A stretch of DNA of 64,000 nt from Aquipseudomonas alcaligenes (GTDB taxonomy: Bacteria > Pseudomonadota > Gammaproteobacteria > Pseudomonadales > Pseudomonadaceae): positions 62,001-126,000 of the forward strand of contig NZ_QJRX01000011.1 in the NCBI RefSeq assembly GCF_003205495.1. Direction: 5' to 3'. Each line of letters opens with the position of its first letter. The stretch's first letter is position 1. Made by a program: the position numbers and the translations under genes. Shown one piece after another: positions 8,606 through 17,775 of the stretch. The notes under the pieces were generated by a model. It was not told the DNA's origin. It saw nothing but the letters and a program-made list of their open reading frames with translations, and did not search any database.

Positions 8606-8907
8606 TACCACTTAGTCTCCAGCCAACGGCATAGCGCTAGACGCGTCAGGACCTGGTCCCTAGGTGCAGACTGAATCAAGCTTTCAATTTTGTGTACTGC
8701 CTGTACACGAACCAAGCCATGCTTGCGCATAAACGCATTGATGAAGCCGACCACCGCATGACCGTCATCAAGCTCTAAATCACCTTCATCGATAACATCC
8801 AGACTACGCACTTGGACTTTGGAGTAAGGCTTCCATGTATATTCTCCCCGTAAATCGTGCCACTCTACAGGGCGACCAAGTGCCTCTCTTGCCGCAACAG
8901 ACCTCAA
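8605..8907 (-). CDS. Small hypothetical protein
   Basis: A 100-residue protein, not recognised. Mostly hydrophilic with a helix-rich C-terminal half (VHKIESLIQSAPRDQVLTRL). The only plausible start is TTG at 8907, 18 bases after the stop of the PEGA-domain gene, with a GGGTGAT element upstream. Its stop overlaps the next gene's ATG, so the pair is probably a functional unit within the operon running from 10370. A wrong start is possible. Confidence 0.55.
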   Translation of the reverse strand: MRSVAAREALGRPVEWHDLRGEYTWKPYSKVQVRSLDVIDEGDLELDDGHAVVGFINAFMRKHGLVRVQAVHKIESLIQSAPRDQVLTRLALCRWLETKW

Positions 8908-8925
8908 CGTCTATCACCCTAACCT

Positions 8926-9987
8926 TTAGAATCTAAAGAACAGCTTTTTATCCGAGGCCAATTCAATCTGCCGAGCGCGGGAGCTATTTTGATGTTTTAC
9001 CACCAGATCATATTTCCCTCCCTCCAGTGAAACCACCAAGGGAGTTGACCCGTATGACTTCCCATTAATTAAAACCTCGTCACCATGGCGATTACTTCTA
9101 ACCTGCAGTCGATGGGTGACAAAATCACACAGTTTTTTATCAACAGATAACAGAATGCAAGGAAGAGCACGATGCGGCTCAACCTTAACGGTGAAGTCCA
9201 CCTTAGCTGACACGATATTATTCAGATCAATCTGGGCACTCGTGAATTGATGCTTAGCGCTGAACTTAAAGTAGTCCTTATTAACTGCAAGGGTTGAAAC
9301 ATCCACACCCTCGAAGTCAGACATTTTCTGTACGTAATGCTCCGCAAGCCAAGAAGGAATATCAGCATTGAAGTTTTTCTGCTCAAGGCATTGCCTAAGT
9401 GTCGAACCAAAATCGCAACGGAACGTCAGGTCGCGAGAGAAGCTAACATCCTGCCTGAGGCTACCCGCCAGTTGAGCAACCAACTTCCGGTCTTCAGCCT
9501 CTTTAAGCAGTGACATCTGTGTTTCGAGGAAAGCCACCTTGCTCTCTTGCTTGACCTTACGCTTCTCAACGTCGTTAAAGGCGCTTTCGCGCGCCTGCAT
9601 CAATCCCTTATGTGCTTCAAGCTCTTGCAGCTGCTCGGCATATTGCGTCAGAAGCATAGTGATCTGCTGTTGCCCCATAGCAGTCTCAAAAAACTGCTCT
9701 AACTGTGAAGAGACGCCGGACTTGATCGAGTCGCGTTTTGCTAGGGCTGACTCATAATCCGAACGTGCACTGTCCAGCTGCGCACCGACATCGCTCAGCT
9801 CCGCCTCGATCACCTCTAGTTCCTGCTTCTGCTGTCGGTATGCATCGGCAAGAGACTGGTTGCCCTCAGAGCCACCTTGCTGCTCTACGTTGGCAACAGC
9901 CATTGAGACAAAAGCCAGACCCAGGAGCATCATCACTCCCATCACGGTGCTTTTTTTAGAACCGATCATCACTTCAATACTCTCCAT
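8926..9987 (-). CDS. Exported coiled-coil protein with C-terminal PEGA domain
   Basis: A 353-residue protein. Residues ~10-30 form an N-terminal hydrophobic signal or anchor (MGVMMLLGLAFVSMAVA); residues ~40-170 are a long coiled coil rich in Gln/Glu/Leu; the middle is unassigned and has cysteine pairs; the last ~60 residues are a PEGA domain (GKSYGSTPLVVSLEGGKYDL), a small beta domain common on envelope proteins. ATG 9987 is chosen because it overlaps the upstream stop as TAATG; the frame extends 14 codons further without support. Role probably structural in the periplasm; this is inference. Confidence 0.75.
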   Translation of the reverse strand: MESIEVMIGSKKSTVMGVMMLLGLAFVSMAVANVEQQGGSEGNQSLADAYRQQKQELEVIEAELSDVGAQLDSARSDYESALAKRDSIKSGVSSQLEQFFETAMGQQQITMLLTQYAEQLQELEAHKGLMQARESAFNDVEKRKVKQESKVAFLETQMSLLKEAEDRKLVAQLAGSLRQDVSFSRDLTFRCDFGSTLRQCLEQKNFNADIPSWLAEHYVQKMSDFEGVDVSTLAVNKDYFKFSAKHQFTSAQIDLNNIVSAKVDFTVKVEPHRALPCILLSVDKKLCDFVTHRLQVRSNRHGDEVLINGKSYGSTPLVVSLEGGKYDLVVKHQNSSRARQIELASDKKLFFRF

Positions 9988-10370
9988 TAACGTACCGTGA
10001 CCGGTAAGTGGGCCAACAGAAGCTGACAACCCTGCCTAGGCTTTTCTTTCTGAAACAAAACTCCTGCAAAGAAGTCATTGATTTCTTCAGTGTTAATTTT
10101 CTTCGGCTGACTATCGACCAGCCTCAAAGCATTAACCCGCCCAGACTCCAGCACATCAAACTCTGCCAGTATCCAGACAGGCTCGCTTGAGGTCGAATAG
10201 AAGCTCAACATTCGATCTTGAATAAGATCTGAATTTAAATACCTAGAGCAGTCCTTTGCCTTATCTACCGCCGGCAATTCAATCGCGACAGCAGAAGCCG
10301 GCCAAAGCAGAATGCCTAGAACGGCGATGAAATAGATTTTTTTGAACACTTGGCGCAGCCCCAACCGCAT
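9987..10370 (-). CDS. Small periplasmic protein, TonB-C-like
   Basis: A 127-residue protein with a signal peptide (KIYFIAVLGILLWPASAVA). The mature part includes PVWILAEFDVLESGRVNALRLVDSQP, which resembles the strand-turn-strand of TonB C-terminal-like domains. It is far too short for a TonB with a proline-rich linker. Its stop overlaps the start of the PEGA-domain gene (TAATG), so the two are likely made together and may interact in the envelope. It is first gene of the minus-strand operon and faces gspC divergently across 227 bases. Confidence 0.65.
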   Translation of the reverse strand: MRLGLRQVFKKIYFIAVLGILLWPASAVAIELPAVDKAKDCSRYLNSDLIQDRMLSFYSTSSEPVWILAEFDVLESGRVNALRLVDSQPKKINTEEINDFFAGVLFQKEKPRQGCQLLLAHLPVTVR

Positions 10371-10597
10371 TTAGAACTGCTCAAATTTGCACGACTCCCG
10401 ACTGAACGACTATGGCAAGCAGTGCAACAGAGGCAGGCATGCACTGCCTGACAGTGCGATGAATGCAGTGGCCGGGAGCGCCTTTGCGGCTTTGCGCATC
10501 ATGACCTGGGAGACCATGGCTGGTTGCGCTGATAGGGGGCGAGGACGCCCTATGGCAGCACCTAGAATCCAGCGCTTCGACTTATCCGGGTCTAGAT

Positions 10598-11059
10598 ATG
10601 CAACTTTTACGCTCAACCCTTCCTTTATTTGTGGTCACGGCTATTGGCATATGGCTAGCCAGTGAAATATTCGACCTTCGAACCACATTCAGCACTCCTT
10701 TACTGCCAATTGAGAGTGAAGTTCTCACCCCTAGAACCCAAAAGCCGGAGGTAAATCTCAACCAGGTTTCTCAGCTTTTCCCTCAACCCACAAAGCCCGT
10801 AAAAAAAGACCCGACATCATTACTCAAAGATGTTCGGATTCTTGGCCGCATCGTGACCAGAGATGATAAATCCTCAAAATTAATTATCGAGATAGGCGGC
10901 CAGATGAAAATGCTCAAAGCAGGCGACCATTTAAATCCGTCCCTAACGCTTAACCATATCGCCCCTAACTATTTCACCCTAATTGATGGTACCCAAGAGT
11001 ACATCATCGAATTCAAACCCAACCTCCATATACTTGCTGAAAATCGGTTATCTCTCTGA
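10598..11059 (+). CDS. gspC: Short GspC-like T2SS inner-membrane protein (HR domain only)
   Basis: A 153-residue GspC/XcpP-like protein, which in the T2SS links the inner-membrane platform to the secretin. It has an N-terminal transmembrane helix (residues ~3-25), a short linker and a homology-region (HR) domain (KDVRILGRIVTRDD ... GDHLNPSLTLNHI). GspC proteins usually continue into a C-terminal PDZ or coiled-coil domain; this one ends after the HR domain. Its TGA overlaps the ATG of gspD (TGATG), so they are coupled. Identification rests on context and HR pattern. Confidence 0.8.
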   Translation: MQLLRSTLPLFVVTAIGIWLASEIFDLRTTFSTPLLPIESEVLTPRTQKPEVNLNQVSQLFPQPTKPVKKDPTSLLKDVRILGRIVTRDDKSSKLIIEIGGQMKMLKAGDHLNPSLTLNHIAPNYFTLIDGTQEYIIEFKPNLHILAENRLSL

Positions 11060-13287
11060 TGCGCAGTCTAATTATTGGCAGTAGCGCACTTCTGCTGCTC
11101 GTTCACTCATCTTTCATCCACTCCGCCCCCCTGGAGGCTGTCCGCGCCCAAGAGCCATGGCACATCAGCCTTAAAGATGTCGATATCAAGACGTTCATCG
11201 AAGAGGTCTCTTCGCTTACGGGCGAAACGTTTATTGTTGATCCCCGGGTGAGTGGCAAGGTCACGGTACTGTCGCAAGACCCCTTGAACAAACGTGAGCT
11301 CCTCAAGCTCTTCGTGAGCACGCTCAACGCCCATGGCTTCACCATCATTCCGCAGGGTGCACAGAGCAAGATCGCGCCGCTTAACATGGCGAAGGTTGAA
11401 GCGAGCGTCACCCAGACAGGCGAGCCCGAGCACTTCGAAACCCGCCTGATCAAGGTCTCTCAGATGCCGGCCGAAGAGCTGATTCCGGTCCTCCGCCCCC
11501 TGCTTCCGGGCCACGCCAATATCAGCGCTGAGAAAACCTCGAACTCTGTCATCGTCACCGATCAAGCTGCCAACATTGAGCGGATCGAGCATGTAATTCG
11601 CTCAATCGAAGAGAAGGCGAGCAGCGATGTGAGTGTCGTCAGCCTCAAGTACGCATCAGTCACCCAGCTGCTTGAGACGCTTAATGACCTGGCAGAGCAG
11701 ATCTCCAAGAAAGGAGGCCGAGAAATGCAGATAACTGCAGACACTCGCTCCAACCGCCTCCTGCTCAGCGGCGCCGCTCAGGACAAAGAGAAGGTGCTCA
11801 AGGTGGTCAGGCAGCTCGACATCCCAGCCAGCCGCAGTAATGGCCCCCTGGTAGTTCGCCTACGTCATGGCGACGCAAAGAACATCGTTTCCTCCATTGA
11901 AAAGCTGGCGGACTCCCTGGGTATTAATACCGATGAGGGCCAGAAGTCCTTCGTCACCGCCGACACCCAGCTCAACGCCATCATCGTCATGGCGCCCAAG
12001 CACCATCACGACAGCATCCAGTCCCTCATTGAGAAGCTGGATGTCTCACGTGCACAGGTCATGGTCGAAGCCGCTATCGTCGAAGTGTCCGGCGACATCA
12101 GCGAGGCCCTGGGCGTGCAATGGGCAATCGATGGCCGCGGCAACGGAACAGCCGGCGCTGGCGGCGTCAACTTCAGCGATACGGGCCTTTCTGTGGGGAC
12201 GGTGCTCAAAGCCATTGATGAAAAGAAGGTCCCCACCTCGTTGCCAAACGGCGCCATCATCGGCGTTGGCAATGACAACTTCGGCGCACTGGTCACCGCC
12301 CTCAGCAGCAACAGCAATACCAACCTGCTTTCCACACCGAGCCTGCTGACCCTGGATAACCAGGAAGCAGAAATCCTGGTCGGCCAGAACGTTCCTTTCC
12401 AGACCGGCTCCTACGCAACCAGCGGTAGCGGCGTAGCCAACCCCTTCCAGACCATCGAACGCAAGGACGTGGGCGTCACCCTTAAAGTAACGCCCCACAT
12501 CAATGATGGCGAAGCTCTGCGCATGGACATCGTGCAGGAGATCTCGTCGATCGCCCCCACCGCCCAAAATGTCGCCGCCGTTGACCTGATCACCAACAAA
12601 CGCGCCATCAAAAGCACCGTCATGGCCAAAAATGGGGAAGTGATCGTGCTCGGCGGATTGATTCAGGACGACATCACCCAGTCGGTCTCCAAGGTACCAC
12701 TGCTGGGCAGCATCCCCTTCATCGGCGCCCTGTTCCGTAGCACCAAGGATGTGCACATCAAGCGCAACCTGCTGGTACTGATTCGCCCCAGCATCATCCG
12801 CGACGAGCAAACCCTGGCCGATATCAGCGAGCAGAAGTATCAAAACATTCGGGTCATTGGCGAACAAAAGGAGGCAAAGGAAAGCGCCCTCCCCGGCAAG
12901 CGTGAGGAGCTCTTTGACAAGGCTCCCAACAAGCCCGCAGAGTCGAAGTCAGAACCTGCCGCCAAGGTCTTCAAGGCCCCCGACGCAAAGCCCCTGACAC
13001 AGCGCTCGAGCACAAGCAAAGCCACGGCCCCAGTGCATATGGAGGTGGCCGAGCCCAACTATGTGATCCAGCTCATGAGTGGCCAACAGCGCTCGCATCT
13101 GGAGAAGATCATCGAGCGTAACCCCAACCTGCCTTTGCTGATCGAGGAGCGCTTTCTCGATCAGCAACAGCCGATCTATTCCCTGGTACTTGGCTACTAC
13201 AAGAGCCAGGCTCAAGCCCAGGACCAGATTGCAATCATTCCCGCCGAACTCAAAGCAAAAGGGGCGTTCATACGCCCCTCTCGCTAA
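11059..13287 (+). CDS. gspD: T2SS secretin GspD with C-terminal SPOR domain
   Basis: A 742-residue secretin forming the outer-membrane channel of the T2SS. Signal peptide at residues ~1-22, then N0 (WHISLKDVDIKTFIEEVS), N1, N2 and N3 domains, and the secretin core (VMVEAAIVEVSGD ... VPLLGSIPFIGALFRSTK ... LLVLIRPSIIRD) ending near residue 580. An ~80-residue charged, Lys/Ala/Pro-rich linker then leads to residues 667-742, which read as a SPOR domain of DamX type (YVIQLMSGQQ ... YSLVLGYYKSQAQAQDQI). SPOR domains bind denuded peptidoglycan; a secretin with one is unusual and may replace GspA/GspB anchoring. No pilotin gene is seen. Confidence 0.95.
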   Translation: MRSLIIGSSALLLLVHSSFIHSAPLEAVRAQEPWHISLKDVDIKTFIEEVSSLTGETFIVDPRVSGKVTVLSQDPLNKRELLKLFVSTLNAHGFTIIPQGAQSKIAPLNMAKVEASVTQTGEPEHFETRLIKVSQMPAEELIPVLRPLLPGHANISAEKTSNSVIVTDQAANIERIEHVIRSIEEKASSDVSVVSLKYASVTQLLETLNDLAEQISKKGGREMQITADTRSNRLLLSGAAQDKEKVLKVVRQLDIPASRSNGPLVVRLRHGDAKNIVSSIEKLADSLGINTDEGQKSFVTADTQLNAIIVMAPKHHHDSIQSLIEKLDVSRAQVMVEAAIVEVSGDISEALGVQWAIDGRGNGTAGAGGVNFSDTGLSVGTVLKAIDEKKVPTSLPNGAIIGVGNDNFGALVTALSSNSNTNLLSTPSLLTLDNQEAEILVGQNVPFQTGSYATSGSGVANPFQTIERKDVGVTLKVTPHINDGEALRMDIVQEISSIAPTAQNVAAVDLITNKRAIKSTVMAKNGEVIVLGGLIQDDITQSVSKVPLLGSIPFIGALFRSTKDVHIKRNLLVLIRPSIIRDEQTLADISEQKYQNIRVIGEQKEAKESALPGKREELFDKAPNKPAESKSEPAAKVFKAPDAKPLTQRSSTSKATAPVHMEVAEPNYVIQLMSGQQRSHLEKIIERNPNLPLLIEERFLDQQQPIYSLVLGYYKSQAQAQDQIAIIPAELKAKGAFIRPSR

Positions 13288-13311
13288 GCTTTCTCACAAG
13301 GATGTGACCCT

Positions 13312-14634
13312 CTATACCTGCATGTAGCCCAGGCTACGCTGAGCAAAAGACGGCAGATTAGGTAACACTTGGTTGATCTGCGACTCACTCAGCCCGAACC
13401 AAACCAGCAGATCCGCCACATACTGCTCAACCGACAGCGAAGGCTTGATTCGGCCGAAGCCAAAATCATCGTCGCTGCCCAGGCTCAGAGACGGCATCTT
13501 GCCGTAGATTTTCCCGCCTCTAACAGCATCACCGATGACCAACTGGTGCCCTCCCCAACCATGGTCAGTACCATCGCCGTTACTGGTCAGCGTGCGGCCG
13601 AACTCGGAAGCGGTAAAAATCGTCACGTTCTCGGTTATCCCAAGCCCCGCACAGGCTTGATATAACCCCTTGATACCGGCATCAAGCTGCGCGAGTAGTT
13701 TGGGGTGGTTTTCCAACTGATGATCATGCGTATCGAAGCCGCCCAATGACACATAGAAAATATGCCTGTTGGCGCCCAAAATATTACGCCCCCTCATCGT
13801 CAAGGCGACATACCTCATTTGCCTCAATAGAGGGTTAGTGACGTCATTAAACAAACCTGCGAATGGATCATTCAAGGGATCATAATTTACGACGCCATAA
13901 TGCAACTCAGAAAGCTCCATGGCTCTCAGCATAGACTTCGCATAATAGCGCTCTGCGGGGGAGGAGCCGCCTGCACGCAGCAACTCAACAATAGATTGGT
14001 GACGTTTCCTCTCGAGCTGCCAGGTCGAAGCAGGATTTAAATTATCAAACTTTCTAACGCCAGACTGTAACGACATTATATATGGCTTGGAGACCTCTCC
14101 CAACTGCCACAGATTATTACCGCTTACCGAGTAATTTAGCGGAGGCTGGGCATCCCAAATATCATCTAAACGGCCGGCCCAACCGGTTCTTAGATCAGAT
14201 GCCCCCTGAAGGGTCATCCATTGGCTTTGCTGATCGTTGTGTGAAAATAAACGTGGAATCCCCCCATCGCCCACAATCGGCTCAGGACCGCGCGGACCGA
14301 TATTGGCGACTGCTGCGACCTTACCGGCGTCAGCAAGGGTCTGGGTAAAAGGCATGCTCAGGGGCAGAGCGTAGGGTACCGAATCATTGTCGGTAAAAGC
14401 AGGAGCCGCAAGATCACTTTCCGAGACATGCATATTGCCACGCGCTCTCTGGTAAACATCATAAAGCGCTTGGTTACGGGGAACTAGCATATTGAAACTA
14501 TCGTTACCACCGTGCAAAAAAATACAAACTAGAGCCTTATAATCGCTTGCGGCATATGCTTTCTGCAGCAAACTTCCCATCAGGGTCGAAGCGCCCAAAT
14601 AGAATGGCACCTTCAGTAGTTCACGCCGTTTCAT
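13312..14634 (-). CDS. DUF1501 domain protein (copy A)
   Basis: A 440-residue exported protein of the DUF1501 family, related to the alkaline-phosphatase/sulfatase superfamily, function unknown. The N-terminus MKRRELLKVPFYLGASTL is a Tat-like signal. Family motifs IFLHGGNDSFNMLVP, RLFSHNDQQSQWMT, VSLGGFDTHDHQ and SEFGRTLTSNGDGTDHGWGG are present, with many potential metal ligands. Its ATG overlaps the stop of the DUF1800 gene, so the pair is translationally coupled. It is a paralogue of 31950-33281. It converges with gspD 24 bases away. Confidence 0.92.
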   Translation of the reverse strand: MKRRELLKVPFYLGASTLMGSLLQKAYAASDYKALVCIFLHGGNDSFNMLVPRNQALYDVYQRARGNMHVSESDLAAPAFTDNDSVPYALPLSMPFTQTLADAGKVAAVANIGPRGPEPIVGDGGIPRLFSHNDQQSQWMTLQGASDLRTGWAGRLDDIWDAQPPLNYSVSGNNLWQLGEVSKPYIMSLQSGVRKFDNLNPASTWQLERKRHQSIVELLRAGGSSPAERYYAKSMLRAMELSELHYGVVNYDPLNDPFAGLFNDVTNPLLRQMRYVALTMRGRNILGANRHIFYVSLGGFDTHDHQLENHPKLLAQLDAGIKGLYQACAGLGITENVTIFTASEFGRTLTSNGDGTDHGWGGHQLVIGDAVRGGKIYGKMPSLSLGSDDDFGFGRIKPSLSVEQYVADLLVWFGLSESQINQVLPNLPSFAQRSLGYMQV

Positions 14635-16841
14635 TGCACGGAAAACTCCGGACTATTCAGAATGATCATGAGCGCCTCACGCGCCACGTAAGAGGGATTT
14701 ATGTCATTGTTAGACACCTGCCCAACATGCGTTTCCGCATAGTCCCTAAGTAAATCACTCATCGTCCCAAAGAGCAGATACTTGTCGATATCAGGGATAA
14801 CCTCTTCGCCGGGTTTGTTGTTATAGCGACTGAGATCCAGATAGGGCCTATTACTGGGTTGTGCCACAGTGCTTCCCTTCCACCATGTACTAAGGTGCGT
14901 CGTAATCAGGTTGGTTGTCTGGGTCAACGCATGCTCGTCGAGCAAGAAAAGCTCAGGTAACAAATGCCGCTCACCCGACTCATCATCGATAATGGTGTAA
15001 TCCGCCGGAAAGAAGTTGAACACCGATGGGCTGCGCAGCGGCGCCTGGTAGAAACGCCAGTCGGTATCGATATCCTCATACCTACCGCTAGCTGTCTGCG
15101 CCTCAAAGAACCGCCACAGCTGCGTCACCTTGAGCAAAGGCTCCTTAGCACGACGGGTCGTTCTTAGATCGTGAAGAGACGCTTCAGCATCCGTGAGAAT
15201 GGCCTTAACCACCGCGAACAGATCGCCCCTAACGCCAGCACCGTTGTCACGGAACACTGCACTGACCCTGCGCACGTAATCGCCAGAAGGATCCGTTGTC
15301 ACCAAACGGCCGATCAGGTGCTTACTCACAAACACCGGGGTATTAGGGTGCATGAACAGACAATCCAGAACCTGCTCAAGTTCGGCGCGCGCATCACGCC
15401 CCGCAGGAAATGCCGGGCAGTTGAGTAGCTGCTTAGCCCCCGTATCGTGGTAAAGGGCATAAGGCTCCATGGGGTCGTACCAATTCGCAGAGGTATCGGT
15501 CTCGAAATTCGTCAGCCCTTTGAAGTGCCATCCGGTAAAGATCCGCGCTAGCGTCTGGATGTCCTGCTGGGTGTAGGTCGGCAACGCCCTGCCATTGCCG
15601 TCCAACTTCACCGTGCCGTCTTCATTGAGTAGAGAAATGCCAAGCGAAAAGAGCTGCATGATCTCGCGGGCATAGTTCTCGTCCGGGCGGATATTCGCGG
15701 AGATGCTGGCTTTGCGGTTGCCCTTCATCGACAGGTATTCGCCCATCACCGGGCTTAGCGTCACCTCCTCCAACAACTCGCGATAGTTACCGAAGGCATG
15801 TCGCACCAGAATGTCGTAATAGTTGGCAACGGGCTGAGGCTTAGTGATCAGACGATCCGACCGATCCGACACGACCATCAACTGGCTCAGGGCAAAAGCA
15901 ACGCGCTGACGCAGCTGGTCTGGCGCGGTGAGGGCCGTGTGCATCCACACATTGGTTCGATCGATGATCCCAGGCGAAGCAGCAGTGATCTTCGGAAAAT
16001 GTAGCGTCGGGGCGGCTTCTTTCTGCTCCTCAAACCACTGTTCAAGGCCGATCCCAAGCAAATGGGAAACCTCATCAACCTTGGCCCCGAATGTGGCCTG
16101 GTTGAGAAACTCGACTGCGTGAATCTCGGCAGACATCGAACGCGGCACGAAGGGAGCCGGTCCAGGCGGATCGTTAGGATCCGTAGGATCGGTCGGGTCC
16201 GTGGGATCAGTCGGATCCGTGGGATCGGTCGGGTCCGTGGGATCGGTCGGGTCCGTGGGGTCGCCCGGATCCGTGGGATCGGTCGGGTCCGTGGGATCGG
16301 TCGGGTCCGTGGGATCGGTCGGGTCCGTGGGATCGGTCGGGTCCGTGGGATCGGTCGGGTCCGTGGGGTCGCTCGGATCCGTGGGATCGCTCGGCGCCCC
16401 TGGCACTGTTGGTGCAGGAGAAGCTGTCGGCGGTTGCGATGCACCTGGCGCGGCAACACTCACGCCGCTTGCAGCCGGCGTTGCAGTACTGCTTGGCTGC
16501 GCATCACGTGACCTGTCATTCGACTTAGGCTCGTCACGGCCCTCAGGTCTATCGCTATCAACCGATTGGGAAGTGGAAGCCTCCGAGGGTCCACTCGATA
16601 GCGGCGCCAATGCCAAAGGCTCAGCACTCACCCGCGGCTCAGCCGGTGCCACTTTCGGGGCAGTGGGCTTGGGCTGAGGTTGGGTCGACTGCGCTATTGG
16701 CCGGCTCACCGCGGCAGGTTGCGGTGGGCTGGAGGGTGGCTCCTGGGTGACCTCGAGGGCCACCATCGTCACCCCCATGCTGGCGCCAAAAGCCAGCGTC
16801 AGACCTTTAACACCCAGAAGGCTATTCAATCGAAACAACAT
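14631..16841 (-). CDS. DUF1800 domain protein with Asp-Pro-Thr repeat linker (copy A)
   Basis: A 736-residue protein. An N-terminal membrane segment (residues ~12-30) is followed by a Pro/Ser/Ala-rich stretch, an Asp-Pro-Thr repeat of roughly 70-80 residues, and a DUF1800 domain from ~residue 240 (FLNQATFGAKVDEVSHLLG, DQLRQRVAFALSQLMVVSD, RPDENYAREIMQLFSLG, LLKVTQLWRFFEA). DUF1800 and DUF1501 proteins are regularly encoded side by side; their biochemical role is not established. The layout suggests a membrane-anchored protein with a long extended spacer in the periplasm or outside. It is a paralogue of 33275-35410, whose linker has different sequence. Confidence 0.92.
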   Translation of the reverse strand: MLFRLNSLLGVKGLTLAFGASMGVTMVALEVTQEPPSSPPQPAAVSRPIAQSTQPQPKPTAPKVAPAEPRVSAEPLALAPLSSGPSEASTSQSVDSDRPEGRDEPKSNDRSRDAQPSSTATPAASGVSVAAPGASQPPTASPAPTVPGAPSDPTDPSDPTDPTDPTDPTDPTDPTDPTDPTDPTDPTDPTDPGDPTDPTDPTDPTDPTDPTDPTDPTDPTDPNDPPGPAPFVPRSMSAEIHAVEFLNQATFGAKVDEVSHLLGIGLEQWFEEQKEAAPTLHFPKITAASPGIIDRTNVWMHTALTAPDQLRQRVAFALSQLMVVSDRSDRLITKPQPVANYYDILVRHAFGNYRELLEEVTLSPVMGEYLSMKGNRKASISANIRPDENYAREIMQLFSLGISLLNEDGTVKLDGNGRALPTYTQQDIQTLARIFTGWHFKGLTNFETDTSANWYDPMEPYALYHDTGAKQLLNCPAFPAGRDARAELEQVLDCLFMHPNTPVFVSKHLIGRLVTTDPSGDYVRRVSAVFRDNGAGVRGDLFAVVKAILTDAEASLHDLRTTRRAKEPLLKVTQLWRFFEAQTASGRYEDIDTDWRFYQAPLRSPSVFNFFPADYTIIDDESGERHLLPELFLLDEHALTQTTNLITTHLSTWWKGSTVAQPSNRPYLDLSRYNNKPGEEVIPDIDKYLLFGTMSDLLRDYAETHVGQVSNNDINPSYVAREALMIILNSPEFSVQ
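16168..16392. repeat. Tandem 9/18-bp repeats encoding (Asp-Pro-Thr)n
   Basis: About 25 copies of a 9-bp unit (GGATCSGTS/GGGTCCGTG-like on the plus strand), with an 18-bp higher order, run through the DUF1800 gene. Each unit adds one Asp-Pro-Thr; the near-identity of units suggests recent expansion, and the tract should vary in length between strains. Confidence 0.9.
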
Positions 16842-16898
16842 TACGTCACACCCTAACTAACAGGTGAATGAAGGGCGCAGTGATGCGCAGGGAGGACC

Positions 16899-17657
16899 TC
16901 AGGACAGCGCCGGCGTCTTGGCCAGTGAGAGGCGTTGGCGTGGCTTGACGGTGATCGTTGGCGGCGGCGCGGGCTGCAAACTTTTCAAAGCCCGATTGAC
17001 CTCTAACAGTTGGTCGCGCAGGTGCTCCTCGGGAACACTGACCACCGGCCGGCGCGGCGAAGGCGTCAGCAGCAAACTGAGAAGCCTGGAGAGGAAGGTC
17101 AGCTTGGCAGCGCTTCCCGCTACATCGTGCGCGCCATAGGCAAAGGCGCTGGCCAGGAACATCGCCAACTGCGACAGCGGCGCTTCGCTGCCATTGATGC
17201 GTTGAATCGTGATCGGTGGGTTCTCCCACTGCCGCTCGAACCACTTGAGCGCCCGATCCAAACGCAAGGCACGTTTCACGTTGGAGGTATCCAGCACCAC
17301 TGGAAGAACCTTGCCCTCGGTGAGCACCGGCACCAAAAACTGCAACATGATGCGGTTGTAGCGCTGGCTCTCACGGCCAAGATAGCCCGAGTTGGTGTAC
17401 TTCATACGCACGCTGGTGGAGATGTGGATGGATAGCTCCGGCACGCTCAGGATCGCGCTGATCGCCTGAAACTGGCGCTCCAGATTGGCCGGAGAAATCG
17501 ATGACCAGCGCATGTTGCGGCAGTCATGCTGGGCCCACAGCCAGTTGAAGTGAGCCTCTGCAACAGGGGTCGCCATCACCCCAGCAAACTGAAAAGCGTG
17601 CATGCCATGCTCGACCTGATGGCAAGCATCGGCCATGAAAAATCGGGGAGAAGTCAT
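16899..17657 (-). CDS. Hypothetical protein of the pilus/DUF1800 operon
   Basis: A 252-residue protein, not securely recognised. It lacks a signal peptide or membrane helix, so it should be cytoplasmic. The opening FFMADACHQVEHGMHAFQFAGVM and later VLPVVLDTSNVKRALRLDRAL loosely recall DUF3800 (RNase H-like) proteins, but key acidic motifs are not clear. The C-terminus is Pro/Arg-rich and probably disordered. It lies between the pilus-like genes and the DUF1800 gene on the same strand, so it may belong to the same transcript. Confidence 0.65.
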   Translation of the reverse strand: MTSPRFFMADACHQVEHGMHAFQFAGVMATPVAEAHFNWLWAQHDCRNMRWSSISPANLERQFQAISAILSVPELSIHISTSVRMKYTNSGYLGRESQRYNRIMLQFLVPVLTEGKVLPVVLDTSNVKRALRLDRALKWFERQWENPPITIQRINGSEAPLSQLAMFLASAFAYGAHDVAGSAAKLTFLSRLLSLLLTPSPRRPVVSVPEEHLRDQLLEVNRALKSLQPAPPPTITVKPRQRLSLAKTPALS

Positions 17658-17775
17658 AGAGAGCCTGAAAAAAAGAACCGCGAGCGGGCTACAGCGAGCA
17701 GTTGGGGATACACGCAGCCGTTTCGCGGTTTAGAGGAAAAAGCCTCTGAATATTCCTTACAGGAGAACAGCTGAC

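Noticed and set aside
16168..16392. Possible CRISPR array
   Set aside because: Units are 9/18 bp, in frame with a coding gene, and there are no unique spacers or cas genes.
16201..16677. Plus-strand frame with a Gly-Ser-Val repeat
   Set aside because: It is the reverse reading of the Asp-Pro-Thr repeat of the DUF1800 gene.
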